64,000 bases of DNA from Hippopus hippopus (GCA_946811185.2 OX328107.1:26681587-26745586), one strand, 5' to 3'; positions 50,605 through 61,475 are shown, counted from the first letter of the stretch. Made by a program: numbers and translations. The notes: a model not told the origin generated them from the letters alone.

Positions 50605-50833
50605 TTAACCCTTTACCACACGGCAAAATTTCAGACCTATCCAAATTGAAAGCATTTGCAGACGACAATTTCATAGTGGCTCAAATGACGCAACTTTTCT
50701 TTGATAGGGTAGAAAACTTTGTGGGAAAAGGAGAAAATGCTGGTTACCAGCATTTTCTCCTTTTCCCACAATGTTTTCAAAAGGCCTCTTTTTTAGGGGC
50801 GTCAAAAGGCGTCATTGTGTGGTAAAGGGTTAA
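50605..50833 (-). mobile_element. F1 MITE, full length
   Basis: 229 bp, TTAACCCTTTACCACACGG to TGTGGTAAAGGGTTAA; palindrome perfect with centre GGTTACC. Confidence 0.92.
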
Positions 50834-50970
50834 AAGGGAAGAAAACATTGTGGGAAATGGAGAAAATGCTGGTTACCAGCATTTTCTCCTTTCCCCACAA
50901 AGTTTTTGAAAGTCTTTTTTCCTTGGGACCATTAAAACTTGGGATTGTGTGGTAAAAGGTTCGTTTTAGG
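50834..50970 (-). mobile_element. F1 MITE, right half, abutting
   Basis: AAGGGAAGAAAACATTGTGG, intact palindrome, GGGATTGTGTGGTAAAAGG. It begins right after the TTAA of the copy at 50605. Confidence 0.8.
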
Positions 50971-51237
50971 ATATAAAAGAAAGATACATGTACAGCTTTT
51001 GTTTTGTAGATGAGACTGTTGTATTTATTTAAAAACAAACTTGTTACATAAACACATAATAATGAGCAAGATGAACTGACCCCTTCTGATCCTTACCCCT
51101 TTCTTTCATAATCTGAATCTGACAAATTTAGAGAGAATGCTGGAAAAACCATGACATCTGTCATGAGCAAGGTTTTTATTTGTCACAATGTTTTCTTGAC
51201 CATCTCTCCAACATGTTTTTAATACATTATCATCATT

Positions 51238-51462
51238 ATATGAGCAGCGCTCTGGCAAAAGGGGGTTTAATGCATCTCTGTGATGTATTATATATCAGTC
51301 ATCCTGTAATCATGGATCTATAAAATCAATTTTGTCTAAAAATCAACTGAATGATGAGGTAGACTGGTCCTTTGAAATGCAGAAAATTGACCTGATAGTA
51401 AAAAGGATCTGGATGGATACTTTTTGTAAGTACATGTACCCTTTTCACAGAGCATGGCTCAT
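51238..51462. mobile_element. F3 MITE, shortened
   Basis: ATGAGCAGCGCTCTGGC to CACAGAGCATGGCTCAT; ATCATGGATCTATAAAATC inside; the GTCAGCCTGC hairpin is absent. Confidence 0.7.
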
Positions 51463-51514
51463 ATATTATTATTGGTATTTTTTATTCACTTCTTGTCATA
51501 TATTTTATTTTTAT

Positions 51515-51650
51515 AGTCTTTACCAAACAATCCTGAGTTTTAATTAATGACCCACGGGCAAAAAAGACTTCAAAAACACTGTGGAAGAGGAGAAAATGCT
51601 GGTTTTTGTTTTGCCACAATATTTTCTACCCTTCGAAAGACAAATCCTCT
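51515..51650 (+). mobile_element. F1 MITE, truncated
   Basis: GTCTTTACCAAACAATCC, ACACTGTGGAAGAGGAG, GCTGG then T-run and GCCACAATATTTTCTACC. Confidence 0.6.
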
Positions 51651-51653
51651 CTT

Positions 51654-51894
51654 TTAACTTTTACTGTACAAGCCAGAGTTATAACAAACCTGAAAGAGAA
51701 GAATTTTGAGAACATTGTGGGAGAAGGTGAAAATGCTGGTAACCAGCATTTCTCCTTTTCCCACAATATTTTCTATTCTTTCTCAGACAACTTTTGCAGT
51801 TTTATTTTTAACCCCATTTGTCATGGGCAATGCATTTGTCATCGCTTTTAGTTTTTTGATATTTCTAAAATTTTGTCATCTGTTAAAAAGTTAA
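51654..51894 (+). mobile_element. F1 MITE
   Basis: TTAACTTTTACTGTACAAGCC to ATCTGTTAAAAAGTTAA; palindrome intact apart from one deleted base. Confidence 0.75.
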
Positions 51895-51968
51895 GCTGCA
51901 TTTTTCTTGTCTGCAAATGCTTTCAATTTGGATTAGTCCAATATCTTGTCGGTTGGAAAAGAGTTTAA
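51895..51968 (+). mobile_element. F1 MITE, right arm
   Basis: TTGTCTGCAAATGCTTTCAA, GGATTAGTCC, GGTTGGAAAAGAGTTTAA. Confidence 0.6.
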
Positions 51969-51984
51969 GGGATAAAATTACTGT

Positions 51985-52140
51985 AGTTATCTGTTTACCA
52001 CACAACAAATTTCACAGTTGTCCAAATTGAAAGCATTTGCAGATAGCAAAGGGAGTGTGGGGGGGTGGGTGGGCGCGGGCCTCAAATAATCAGATTTGCC
52101 AACAAAAGGGTAGAAATCATTGTGGGAAAAGATTTCCACA
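51985..52140 (-). mobile_element. F1 MITE, left half with G-rich insertion
   Basis: GTTTACCACACAACAAATTTC, GAAAGCATTTGCAGATAGC, then a G-rich tract of about 25 bases, then GAAATCATTGTGGGAAAAG. Confidence 0.65.
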
Positions 52141-52259
52141 ACTGCTTGTCAACCAATCACTTTTTTTTCCACATTTACTTCAAATGCTGTCTTAAAGTGT
52201 GTCAAAAGGTGCAGTTGTACCACAATAAGATGAACAAATTATATTTTTTTGTCACAATC

Positions 52260-52703
52260 TTAACTCTTCAACAGATGGCACAACTGCTGTCTTGTCTGTA
52301 TTGAAAACATTAACCCTTTACCACACAATGACGACTTTTAACGACCCTGAAGAAGAAGCCTTTTGAAAACATTGTGGGAAAAGGAGAAAATGCTGGTAAC
52401 CAGCATTTTCTCCTTTTCCCACAAAGTTTTCTACCCTATCAAAGAAAAATTGTGTCATTTGAGCCACTATGAAATTGTCGTCTGCAAATGCTTTCAATTT
52501 GGACAGGTCTAAAATTTTGCTGTGTGGTAAAGGGTTAATTTGCAGATGACAATTGAAATATGGTTCAAAAGACTGGATTTGTCTTTGAAAGGTAGGAATG
52601 TTTTGTAGAAAATTTAGAAAATCCTGGGTATCCTTCTCTATGTTTTAGAAGGCTGTCTACCTCAAAGTCATAGATATACAGGATTGTTTGGTATAGGCTT
52701 TAA
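52260..52703 (-). mobile_element. F1 MITE, outer copy of a nest
   Basis: TTAACTCTTCAACAGATGGC at the left, TTTGCAGATGACAATTG after the inner copy, end GTTTGGTATAGGCTTTAA. The palindrome is lost in the outer copy. Confidence 0.75.
52310..52538 (+). mobile_element. F1 MITE, inner copy, full length
   Basis: TTAACCCTTTACCACACAATG to TGTGGTAAAGGGTTAA, 229 bp, palindrome nearly perfect. It lies inside the GAAAGCATTTGCAG segment of the outer copy. Confidence 0.9.
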
Positions 52704-52930
52704 CAATCAGACAAGGTCAAAGGTTAGACAAGGGTACAAAAAATGACATCAAAAATGGAACAAAGACATCTGAAAGCTGACTAAGAGACAGAACATATAA
52801 CTTCTGAAATTAACATAGGTACATTGGAAATGGAAGAAGTCTATTGTAGACGCTAAAACAAACAAAACAACAGTACAGAATGCAAGTGCTAATACTTGGC
52901 TGCGAGTGATTTTTACAGTAAAAATGCTTG

Positions 52931-53158
52931 TTCAACTCTTTGCCACACAATCTGACATTTAACGACCCTGAACAAGATGGATTTTGAAAACATTGTGGGA
53001 AAAGGAGAAAATGCTAATAAATAGCATTTTCTCCTTTTCCCACAATGTTTTCTATCCTATCAAAGTCAGAAATAATCATTTGAGCTACATTTAATTTGTC
53101 TTCTGCAGATGCTTTCAATTTGGTCCAGTCCAAAATTTTGTGGTTTGGTAATGAGTTA
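52931..53158 (+). mobile_element. F1 MITE, full length
   Basis: TTCAACTCTTTGCCACACAATC to TTTGGTAATGAGTTAA; palindrome core GCTAATAAATAGC with a matched G-to-A / C-to-T pair. Confidence 0.88.
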
Positions 53159-53159
53159 A

Positions 53160-54470
53160 AACAAGGGGGCATTACTGTATCAAAAATGTTTAGAGGGTTA
53201 CTTTCCTTTCTGGTATGAATTCCAGTGTTGCATCCAGGATGACCACAGAGAGGGGTAGATCCCCCATCAAAGAATCAAAAGGGGGGTGAAAAGTTGGAGC
53301 GCATTGCAGACAAACATATCTCAATAAAGTTAATTTAGCATACGTTTAAAGAAACAAGTGTCTTAACCATATAGATACCCATAATAACACTTTTAAAAAT
53401 AACCACATATAGATACCCATAATAACACTTTCGAAATAAACATTTTTATTTTTGACTTTTTCACAATGCCACTGCTTTGTCAAAGTCAAATGATGCTGTA
53501 TTCCCTCCTTCAATTTGAATGAGCATCATTTGGTTTACATGGAATAATTGCATCCCTTTTAAAAAAATTTGTGATGCATTTAGGTGGCATAATCCTGCCG
53601 GTATTTTAAATTGAACCCATGATACAAATTTAGCAAGTCAACATAGCTTGACAAACTTCCTCGTTCACACATGTGTCTTGATATTACACTGGAAGCATTC
53701 CCCGATAGTATAATCCCCTAATGCCTGATGAAGTCACAGTAATCTACCGTATATTCAAAATGGGTATTTCCACAGCTGTGTTACTATTTTTAGCAAAGGA
53801 GGTTTTTTATTTATACAGGGTTTGCATCCGGTTTTGAAATGTATAATCAGGGTGTTTGCAGTATTTTTATTGTCAAAATGTAATTTCATTGCCATCAGGC
53901 TATAGTTGAGCAGGGAGGTTCCTTATGTTTTAGCAAGAGTTGTCGCCCAAGAAAATTAAAATTTGTGGGATTGAAAGTAAGATTTGTGCAATCATGCACC
54001 CTGGATGCAGCACTGGAGTTCCCCTTTTGATAGTCAATAACTAGCCCAAGTTTTGAGTAACACTATGTACCTTGGTTGACAGAGATATAAGAAAATCTCC
54101 AAGTTTGCGCATGATGATGCAAATAATGTAGACAACAGCAAAAACAGGGCTCTGACAATATCTCAACATTTTCCTGTAAAACAGCCAAGATAAAAATCAA
54201 ACAGACATTGGAAATAGAACAAGGTGGAAGTGACATATCAAAATAAGAAAAAAATAAAACATCTGAAAGTTAATTTAAAACTATTCTTTGTATTCACACT
54301 CTCACAGGATTCACAGAATTCATATCTACTGGTGAATACATGTATTGATTAAATCAACACATCATCATAATTATGATATTTGATGAAGTTCTCAACACAT
54401 GAAAATAGATACATATTTAACATTGTAAATATAACTAAAATGAATCAAGCTGAGGTTAAAGATACAGACA
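53160..54470. other. Non-coding, no gene recognised
   Basis: A short tandem repeat (ACATATAGATACCCATAATA, two units, 53363-53435) is the only structure seen. No exon with splice support. Confidence 0.4.
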
Positions 54471-54478
54471 TGTATTAG

Positions 54479-54916
54479 CAAAAGTATTAGCAGTCAACAG
54501 AAAGGATGTTCCTCATATGAGAGGGTTCACCTTTGAAAGGGAAGAATACATTGTGCAAAAAGGAGAAAATGCTGGCCACCAGCATTTTCTCCTTTTCCCT
54601 CAGTGTTCTCAAAATTCTTCTTTTGGATCATTTAAGCATGAGATTATTATACCCTGCCAAAGGCAGAGGGATATAGTTTCAGCATTGTCCGTCCATCAGT
54701 GTGTCCGTCCGGGAGAATATCTCCAATACCATTGGACGGAATTTCATGAAACTTTATACATGTGTACAATGACCCATTCTTCCGATACGCTTTTTTTAAA
54801 ATTTTTTGATTCGATCAAATATGGCCGACTGGGAGCGATTTTAAGTTATGCGGTCAAGTAAATTTTTCGGCGGGGGATATCATTTCAACGAAATTGCTTG
54901 TTTGCTAAAGGATTCA
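54479..54916 (-). mobile_element. F1 MITE split by an ATACCCTGCC element
   Basis: GTATTAGCAGTCAACAG, palindrome with centre GGCCACC, then after the insert ATTGCTTGTTTGCTAAAGG and TTCA. Confidence 0.65.
54648..54880. mobile_element. ATACCCTGCC..GGGGGATAT element
   Basis: It starts TATACCCTGCCAAAGGCAGAG and ends TCGGCGGGGGATATC; GTCCGTCCATCAGTGTGTCC lies inside. This resembles a widespread mollusc repeat beginning with an ATACCCTCC/GGAGGGTAT hairpin. No gene. Confidence 0.55.
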
Positions 54917-55094
54917 GTGAGGTTCAGCAATACAACAAACTGCTGAATATGAGAAATGCTCCAGTTTGTTGCAATGTTTTTCAATAGTGCTGCTGTACAA
55001 CAGAATGAATGAGAATGAGAGAATGACATTAAAAAATGATGATTCATTCTATGTGCAAATTGATTAAAATTCACCCATTAACAAATAAGCACAC

Positions 55095-55190
55095 CTTTTT
55101 ATACCTTAGCTTTGAAGAATGTTATGAGAAGAAAAAGAGCAATTGTTTGTTGCAAGCAATTATCCCCACTACTGTTTTCCATGCCATTCT
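55095..55190 (+). mobile_element. F1 subfamily-2 fragment
   Basis: GAGCAATTGTTTGTTGCAAGC then AATTATCC, CTACTGTTTTCC. Confidence 0.5.
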
Positions 55191-55263
55191 AATATTTTCC
55201 TTTCCTTCCATTTTTTGTCCTTTGTATTACAATAACATACTAGTTTAGGTTGGTCAGGAAAGG

Positions 55264-55485
55264 CTTTTACCTCACACTCCCAAGCTTTAACAACCTTGAG
55301 GAAGACAGCTTTTGAAAACATTGATGGAAGGAGAAAATGCTGGTATGGTAACCAGCATTTTATCCTTTTCTCACGAGGTATTTCCCCTATTCGAAGGCAA
55401 ATTCTACAATTTGACACAAATTTAATTTTTTGTCTGCAAAAGCTTTCAGTTTGGACATGTCTGAGTGTTTGGTAAACAGTGATCC
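55264..55485 (+). mobile_element. F1 MITE with duplicated GGTA centre
   Basis: TTTTACCTCACACTCCCAAG to GTGTTTGGTAAACAGTGA; the palindrome centre reads GCTGGTATGGTAACCAGC, a five-base duplication. Confidence 0.8.
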
Positions 55486-55925
55486 CTTTACTAGACAACA
55501 TAATTTTGAGCTTGTTCATATTGAGAGCCTGTGCAGATTAACTCTTTACCAAACGAAAAACTTTTAGACCGGTCCAAATTTAAAGCATTTGCAGACGACA
55601 AAATTAAAGCAACTTAAAAATTGAAATTTGTTCTGGGAAGGTAGAAAACATTGTGGGAAAAGGAGAAAATGCTGGTTACCAGCATTTTCTCCTTTTCCCA
55701 CAATGTTTTCAAAAGGCTTCTTTTTCAGGGTCGTGAAAACCAGGGATTGTTTGGGAAAGGGTTAAGTTATATGTGGCTCAAATAACGGGATTTGTCTTTG
55801 AAATGGTACCAATATTGTACGAAATGGGGAAAGGGCTTGCTACCAGCATTTTCTTCTTTTCAACAATTTTTTCAAAGGGTATTTCCTCAGGGTTGTTGAA
55901 GCACAGGTATTTTGAAAAGCAATAC
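55484..55925 (-). mobile_element. F1 MITE, outer copy of a nest
   Basis: GATCCCTTTACTAGACAAC, then after the inner copy TATATGTGGCTCAAATAACG and a diverged palindrome GCTTGCTACCAGC. Confidence 0.7.
55538..55765 (-). mobile_element. F1 MITE, inner copy with exact TTAA duplication
   Basis: TTAACTCTTTACCAAACG to TTGGGAAAGGGTTAA, 228 bp; palindrome perfect. Outer sequence GCAGA-TTAA-GTTATATGTGGC is restored when one TTAA and the inner copy are removed. Confidence 0.92.
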
Positions 55926-55965
55926 CCTATTTCAGTACAGGCACTTCAAACAACTAACAATACTG

Positions 55966-56196
55966 TTAACCCTTCATCACACCATCCCTACATTCAACGA
56001 CGGTGAGGAGGACAGCTTTTGAAAACAATTTGGGAAAAGGAGAAACTGCTGGTAACCAGCATTTTCTCCTTGTCACAAACTGTTTCTTATATTCTTCCTA
56101 AAACAAATTACAACTTTGGAGTTGTATTTATTTTGTCATCTAGAAATGCTTTCAATTTGGACTGGTCTTAAATTTTGTCAATTGGTAAAGAGTTAA
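55966..56196 (+). mobile_element. F1 MITE, full length
   Basis: TTAACCCTTCATCACACCATC to ATTGGTAAAGAGTTAA. Confidence 0.88.
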
Positions 56197-56244
56197 CACA
56201 GAGGCAAACATGGAAAGGAAAATGTCCTTTTTGTCTAATATACA

Positions 56245-56355
56245 GATACATAGTGGAAAAAGAATAATTTGCTTTTAACATGCATAGTTCCTTTACCTGA
56301 AATGTTTTCAAAGGCTGTATATATTGTAAAAAGGTAATATTTGTATGGTAAAGGA
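56245..56355. mobile_element. F1 subfamily-2, decayed
   Basis: AATAATTTGCTTTTAACATGC, GAAATGTTTTCAAAGGC, TGTATGGTAAAGG. Confidence 0.4.
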
Positions 56356-56399
56356 GTGGAAAAAAAAAAAGAATGAGACATGTATCCAATAACATTGAT

Positions 56400-56480
56400 G
56401 AACAAGAGGACCTTAATGGCCCTAGATTGCTCACTTGAGAACAAAGAACAGCCCTGTATTGCTCCACTTGCTAATCAAAG
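56400..56480 (+). mobile_element. Pearl-like head fragment
   Basis: AACAAGAGGACCTTAATGGCC then TAGATTGCTCACTTGAG, and a second GCCCTGTATTGCTCCACTTG. Confidence 0.5.
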
Positions 56481-56664
56481 TGAGGCATACATGGCATGTA
56501 TGGCAACATTTCATGACATGTTAGGTGTAACATGTTAGATTTGTACTGTAATGTGTTAAATATTTCAACAAGCTCCTGTGTGCAAAAAAGTCGAACTACT
56601 ACTCTGATTACTGGTATTATATAAAAGCAAAACACCACACAAAAAATATCATTCTAATCTTGTC

Positions 56665-56892
56665 TTAAAACCCTTTACCACACAATCCAAAGTTTTAACA
56701 ACCCTGCAGAAGAAGCCCTTTGAAAACATTGTGGGAAAAGGAGAAATGCTGGTAACCAGCATTTTCTCCTTTACCCACAATGTGTTCTAACCTATTAACA
56801 ACAATTGTATCAATAGAGGCACATTTAAATGTTATATGCAAATGCTTTTGATTTGGACAAGTCTATAATTTGTTTGTGTGGTATGGGGTTAA
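56665..56892 (+). mobile_element. F1 MITE, full length
   Basis: AAAACCCTTTACCACACAATC to TGTGGTATGGGGTTAA. Confidence 0.88.
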
Positions 56893-56954
56893 AGATTCAA
56901 TGCAAAGATCATTAACATGTTACCATGATCAACACATAGTAGTGGAATGTAAAC

Positions 56955-57048
56955 ACTTTTTTTCCAAGATGTCTGTGTAAAAGATTGTAAGAATAGGAGC
57001 AAGTGCTTGTAAAAAGCTATTGCTTCTTCTTTCTCCCTTTTTTTTAAC
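56955..57048 (+). mobile_element. F1 subfamily-2 fragment
   Basis: AAAAGATTGTAAGAATAGG, AGCAAGTGCTTGTAAAAAGC, then CTCCC and a T-run; a pearl-like element begins at the T-run. Confidence 0.5.
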
Positions 57049-57852
57049 AAGAGGGCCATGGTGGCCCTTTATCGCTCTACTACCTAATAAAAGGTTCTAG
57101 GCCAAATGGTTTTCAAGCATGAAGATTTTCAAAGTTTTCTCTATAAAAGCCCATGTGAAAGTTGTGACCCAAGGGCAAGGCCACTTTTTATCACAGAGCT
57201 ATAATTACTTGTATCCTGGTGGAGGTCCACAAAATAAAGTGACATACCAAATGATACAGGTCTAGACTGTATGGTTATAAACAAGAAGATTTTCAAAATT
57301 TCCTGAAGATAAAGCCCTTGTAAAACATGAGACCCCCAAGATTGGGTTAAATTCGATCCCAGGGCTAAATTTCCAACAAGTTCGAAAGTGATCTAATAGA
57401 TGAGGCTGTATGCCAAACTTTGTAGCCATAGGATTTGTGTTTGGGTTAACTGATAATTGAATGGTGTTTCACACAACTCATATCATGGCAACAGCTCGCA
57501 TTTTCATGTACTATGGTTAGGAGCAAGAAGATTTTTCAAACTTTCACTCTATGCAAGCACATGTTAAATTTATGACTCATGAGTTGGGGCAATTTTTGAC
57601 ACCAGGGCTTTGAATTGAACAATTTTCGAAAATGCCTACTAGATGAAAACACTCAAAAAATGTTACACCTGTAGCTCACGGTCAGGAACAAGAAGATTTT
57701 TCAAGTTTTACCACGCAAGCCTATGTAAAACTTGTGACTTGTAGAGCGGGGCTAAATCTGACCCCAGGGCTACAATTTGAAAAATCCTGGTAAAGGTCCA
57801 CTAAAATATACATGCAAAATTTAATAGCCCTAGGTCATATAGTTAGGTACAA

Positions 57853-57990
57853 GGGGTCCTGTGTGACTCAGTGGTATAGTGTAGGACTCATGACCTGGAG
57901 GCCCCAAATTCGAGCCCCACTGGATCCACTGGGTCTTTCGACGGAGTGGCCTTGGGCAAAACACTTCAGGGCCCTAGCAAAGTACTGGTG
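57853..57990 (+). mobile_element. SINE-1, truncated
   Basis: GGGGTCCTGTGTGACTCAGTGG (shown whole in parts), box B AATTCGAGCCCC, CTTGGGCAAAACACTTCAGG, ending at GTACTGGTGA. Confidence 0.75.
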
Positions 57991-59787
57991 AGTTGTCAAG
58001 GAGGTATAATAATCGCAAAGGGCAGGTAATGCAACAAACATGTCTACCAAGTCTCAAGTCAATTTGACTTGAGGTGACAAAGTCCCGTTCCAGACAAGCA
58101 AGAAATACTGTAAAAATGAAGATCAAAGTGGAATTACTCAAAATCCGCGCTAGGTAGAGTTATTGTTCTTGCACACTGTACTCCGTAATATTGCAACAAA
58201 CGTGCATACCAAGTTTGAAGTCGTTCTGACTTGAGATGACAAAGCTATATACCAGACAAGCACTAAACGCTGTAAAAATGATGATCAAAGGGAAATAACT
58301 CAAAGACAGCACGAGGTAGAGTTACAATTATTGCGCACTGCAATTCCAGATATTGCAACAAATAGGCATACCATATTTCAAGTCATTCCTTCTTAACATG
58401 ACAAAGTTTTGCTCCAGACAAGCAAGAAATGCTATAAAAATGAAGATCAAAGGGGGAATAACTCAAAATTCGTGCTAGAAAGAGTTATGGTTCTTGGGCA
58501 CTGCACTCCATAATTTTTCAACAATCATGCATACCAAATTTGAAGATGTTCAGACTAGAGATGACAAAGTTATATTCCGGACAAGCAGAAAATGCTGTAA
58601 AAATGATGATCAAAGGGAAATAACTCATAGACAGTATGAGGTAGAGTTATGGTTCTTTCGCACTGCAACAAACACAAATGCCAAGTTTGAAGTCAATCGG
58701 ACTGGAGATGACAAAGTTATGCTCCGGACAAAGAACTATTCTAAAGAACTTTCTAATTCAAGGGCAAATAACTCCAGTCGTTCTGGTCCGATTAGACCCA
58801 TAATCGAACTCATCCGAGATCTTATGGTCATATGTATTTTGACCAAGTTTGGTGCTGATTGGTTAAAAATTGTAGATGCTAGAGTGTAAAAGTCAAATAT
58901 AGCAATTTTTCTAATTCAAGGGCAAATAACTCCAGTTGTTCTGGTCCGATTAGACCCATAATCAAACTCATCCGAGATCTTATGGTCATATATATTTTGA
59001 CCAAGTTTGGTGCTGATTGGTTTCTATTTGTAGATGCTGGAGTGTAAACAAAGTCAAATATAGCAATTTTTCTAATTCAAGGGCAAATAACTCCAGTTGT
59101 TTTGGTCCGATTAGACCCATAATCGAACTCATCCGAGATCTTATAGTCACATATATTTTGACCAAGTTTGGTGCTGATTGGTTAAAAATTGTAGATGCTA
59201 GAGTGTAAACAAAGTGAAATATAGCAATTTTTCTAATTCAAGGGCAAATAACTCCAGTTATTCTGGTCTGATTAGACCCATTATCGAACTCATCTGAGAT
59301 CTTATGGTCATATATTTTTTGACCAAGTTTGTTGCTGATTGGTTAAAAAATTGTAGATGCTTGAGTGTAAACAAAGTGAAATATAGCAATTTTTCTAATT
59401 CAAGGGCAAATAACTCCACTCGTTCTAGTCCGATTAGACCTATAATCAAACTCATCCGAGATCTTACAGTCATATATATTTTGACCAAGTTTGGTACTGA
59501 TTGGTTTATATTTGTAGATGTTAGAATGTAAACAAAGTCAAATATAGCAATTTTTCTAATTCAAGGGCATATAACTCCAGTTGTTCCGATTAGACCCAAA
59601 ATCGAACTCATCTGAGATCTTATAGTCATATACATTTTGACCAAGTTTGGTGCTAATTGGTTAGTATTTGTAGATGCTAGAGTGTAAACAAAAAAACGTG
59701 AACGGATGGACAACGGACGGACGACGACGGACGGTGAGTGATCACAATAGCTCATCCTGAGCACTTTGTGCTCAGGTGAGCTAAAAT
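57991..59787 (+). mobile_element. Pearl-like composite: inner element with two core arrays
   Basis: First array: about four ~160-bp units with CTGTAAAAATGATGATCAAAG and CAAGTTTGAAGTC (57991-58745). Second array: six ~161-bp units with TAATTCAAGGGCAAATAACTC and TTGACCAAGTTTGGTGCTGA (58750-59690). Then GGACGGACGACGACGGACGG and the tail GTGCTCAGGTGAGCTAAAA. No head is found, so the 5' side is truncated. The open frames inside are repeat artefacts. Confidence 0.75.
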
Positions 59788-59889
59788 AGAAGATGTCTGA
59801 AAAAAAAGTTAAACACATGGACTCACGGTGGACACTTGGCCACGACATAAGCTCGCTGACCTTTGGCCAGTGGAGGTAAAAGTTTGATA

Positions 59890-60440
59890 AAGTAGTGAGG
59901 TAAAAGGTAGTCAATGAATGGTACAGGGTTAATCCAAGTCTCTTGAACAGACAAACCAACTGACTGACCATCCAACTGAGTGACCAACCAACCAAGTGAC
60001 CAACTAATAAATCAGTCAATCAATCAATCAATCCTTTTTTCTTTTTGCAAATTTTGCGTATTTTGAACAGCTACTAAAGGTCCTATCTTTCAAATTCTTT
60101 TTCTTTTCAAAATTGATTTAATCTTTTGAGTAAGCAAACTACCTGTACTTATCACCATCTTAGACACCATCAAATAACATAATTCAAAACATAAATTTTG
60201 TATAACTTGTACACATTTGAAAAAGCCTATTTTTTGAGTAGCTGAAAATGCAATATGAATAAATTCTGAAATGTATGATTTCTTATTGATAATGAGTGAA
60301 CTTTACTTTGACTTCTTTTTGAAAGTATAATGTACTTTTTAACCCATGAGTACTTTTAAAACAAACGAGTATACACAGGTATATCTTATGAGATTTTCTT
60401 GTAAGGTGAGAATATTAACTTGTTCAACAAAGGACTGATG
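59890..60440. other. Non-coding, nothing recognised
   Basis: Contains CAACCAACCAAG and (AATC)n (60012-60032), possibly a SINE end; otherwise plain AT-rich sequence. Confidence 0.4.
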
Positions 60441-60447
60441 TAAAAAG

Positions 60448-60674
60448 TTAACCCTTTACCACACAATTCTGAGTTCTAACGACCCTAAGGAAGAGGCATT
60501 TGAAAACATTGTGGGAAAAGGAGAAAATGCTGGTAACTAGCATTTCCTCCTTTTCCCACAATGTTTTCCATCTATCAAAGACAAAAGTCATCATCTGAGC
60601 TACATTTATTTTGTCGTCTGCAAATGCTTTCAATTTGGTCAAGTCCAAAATTTTGTCGTTTGGTAAAGAGTTAA
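60448..60674 (+). mobile_element. F1 MITE, full length
   Basis: TTAACCCTTTACCACACAATT to TTTGGTAAAGAGTTAA; palindrome core GGTAACTAGC. Confidence 0.9.
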
Positions 60675-60684
60675 AGCTTAAATA

Positions 60685-61030
60685 TCAGCTCTTTACAGCA
60701 AAACTTTAGAATTGTCCATATTGCAAGCATTTGCAGACAACAGATTAAATATGGCTTAAATGGTATTGCAAGCATTTGCAGACAACATATTATATATGGC
60801 TCAAATGGTAAAAATTGTCTGTAAAAGTTCAGCAAACATTTTGGGAATGGGAGAAAAAGCTGGTAATCAATTCATCGGCCTTCCACTTCAAAGAAAACCA
60901 GCATCTTCTCCTTTTTTCTGCAACCTCTACAACCATATCCATAATTGCCTCAATTTGAGCAACATTTTATTTGTTGTCTGTTAATGTTAAGAATTTGGAC
61001 AAATCCAAATTTTGTTGTTTTAGTCAAGGA
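60685..61030. mobile_element. F1, symmetric copy: both ends are the right arm
   Basis: Left: GCTCTTTACAGCAAAACTTT, TTGCAAGCATTTGCAGACAA (this block is duplicated, 60721 and 60766). Right: TTGTTGTCTGTTAATG, TTGGACAAATCC, TTGTTGTTTTAGTCAAGG. The palindrome is opened by about 40 extra bases between GGTAATC and ACCAGC. Confidence 0.65.
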
Positions 61031-61238
61031 GGCATACTCCTATAGGAAAATATGTCTTTTCTAAATGTATGGATAACAATATGGAAAAAGGATTATAGAA
61101 CCAAAAAACCAAACAGTTACTCCTTTTCAAAAAGGTTTTTAAAAGCTACCAACTGCTTGATTGTTACAAGTTGTCTTTGTAGCATAACGTTCAACAAACC
61201 ATTTAACCCATTTCCAAAAATGCATGTTTTGAACTTTC

Positions 61239-61412
61239 TTAAAGGCCCAATAGAACCCAATATTGAAGAATTCTATGTGCAAAATACATGTACAGGTAAA
61301 TTTCATTCATACCATTTATATTTATGGCGATTACTGAAAGTCTTACAATCTGTTAAATTGCAGTTGGTTAAGGTTATAGTCACTGGCAGAACGATAAACA
61401 TTATAAAGTAGA
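61239..61412. mobile_element. F4 element, left half
   Basis: TTAAAGGCCCAATAGAACCC, then TTCATTCATACCATTTATAT, GTCACTGGCAGAACG; the right half is missing. Confidence 0.6.
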
Positions 61413-61475
61413 ATTAATGTTGCAAACATTTGGCTACTATTAGGCCTCAAAGTCTGAACATTTTTGATACATACA

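Larger units (their letters stand above)
57049..59880 (+). mobile_element. Pearl-like composite: outer element
   Basis: The head AACAAGAGGGCCATGGTGGCC is at 57049. Core units similar to those at 17361 run to 57852 (GATTTTCAAAGTTTTCTCTA, AGCCCATGTGAAAGTTGTGA). Its tail resumes at 59790 (AGAAGATGTCTGAAAAAAAAG, CTCACGGTGGACACTTGGCC, CAGTGGAGGTAAAA). Confidence 0.65.

Noticed and set aside
58494..60019. Frames with NSRANNSSRSGPIRPIIELIRD-type repeats, on both strands
   Set aside because: These are products of the ~161-bp core units of the pearl-like element; periodic, bidirectional and without splice or start signals.
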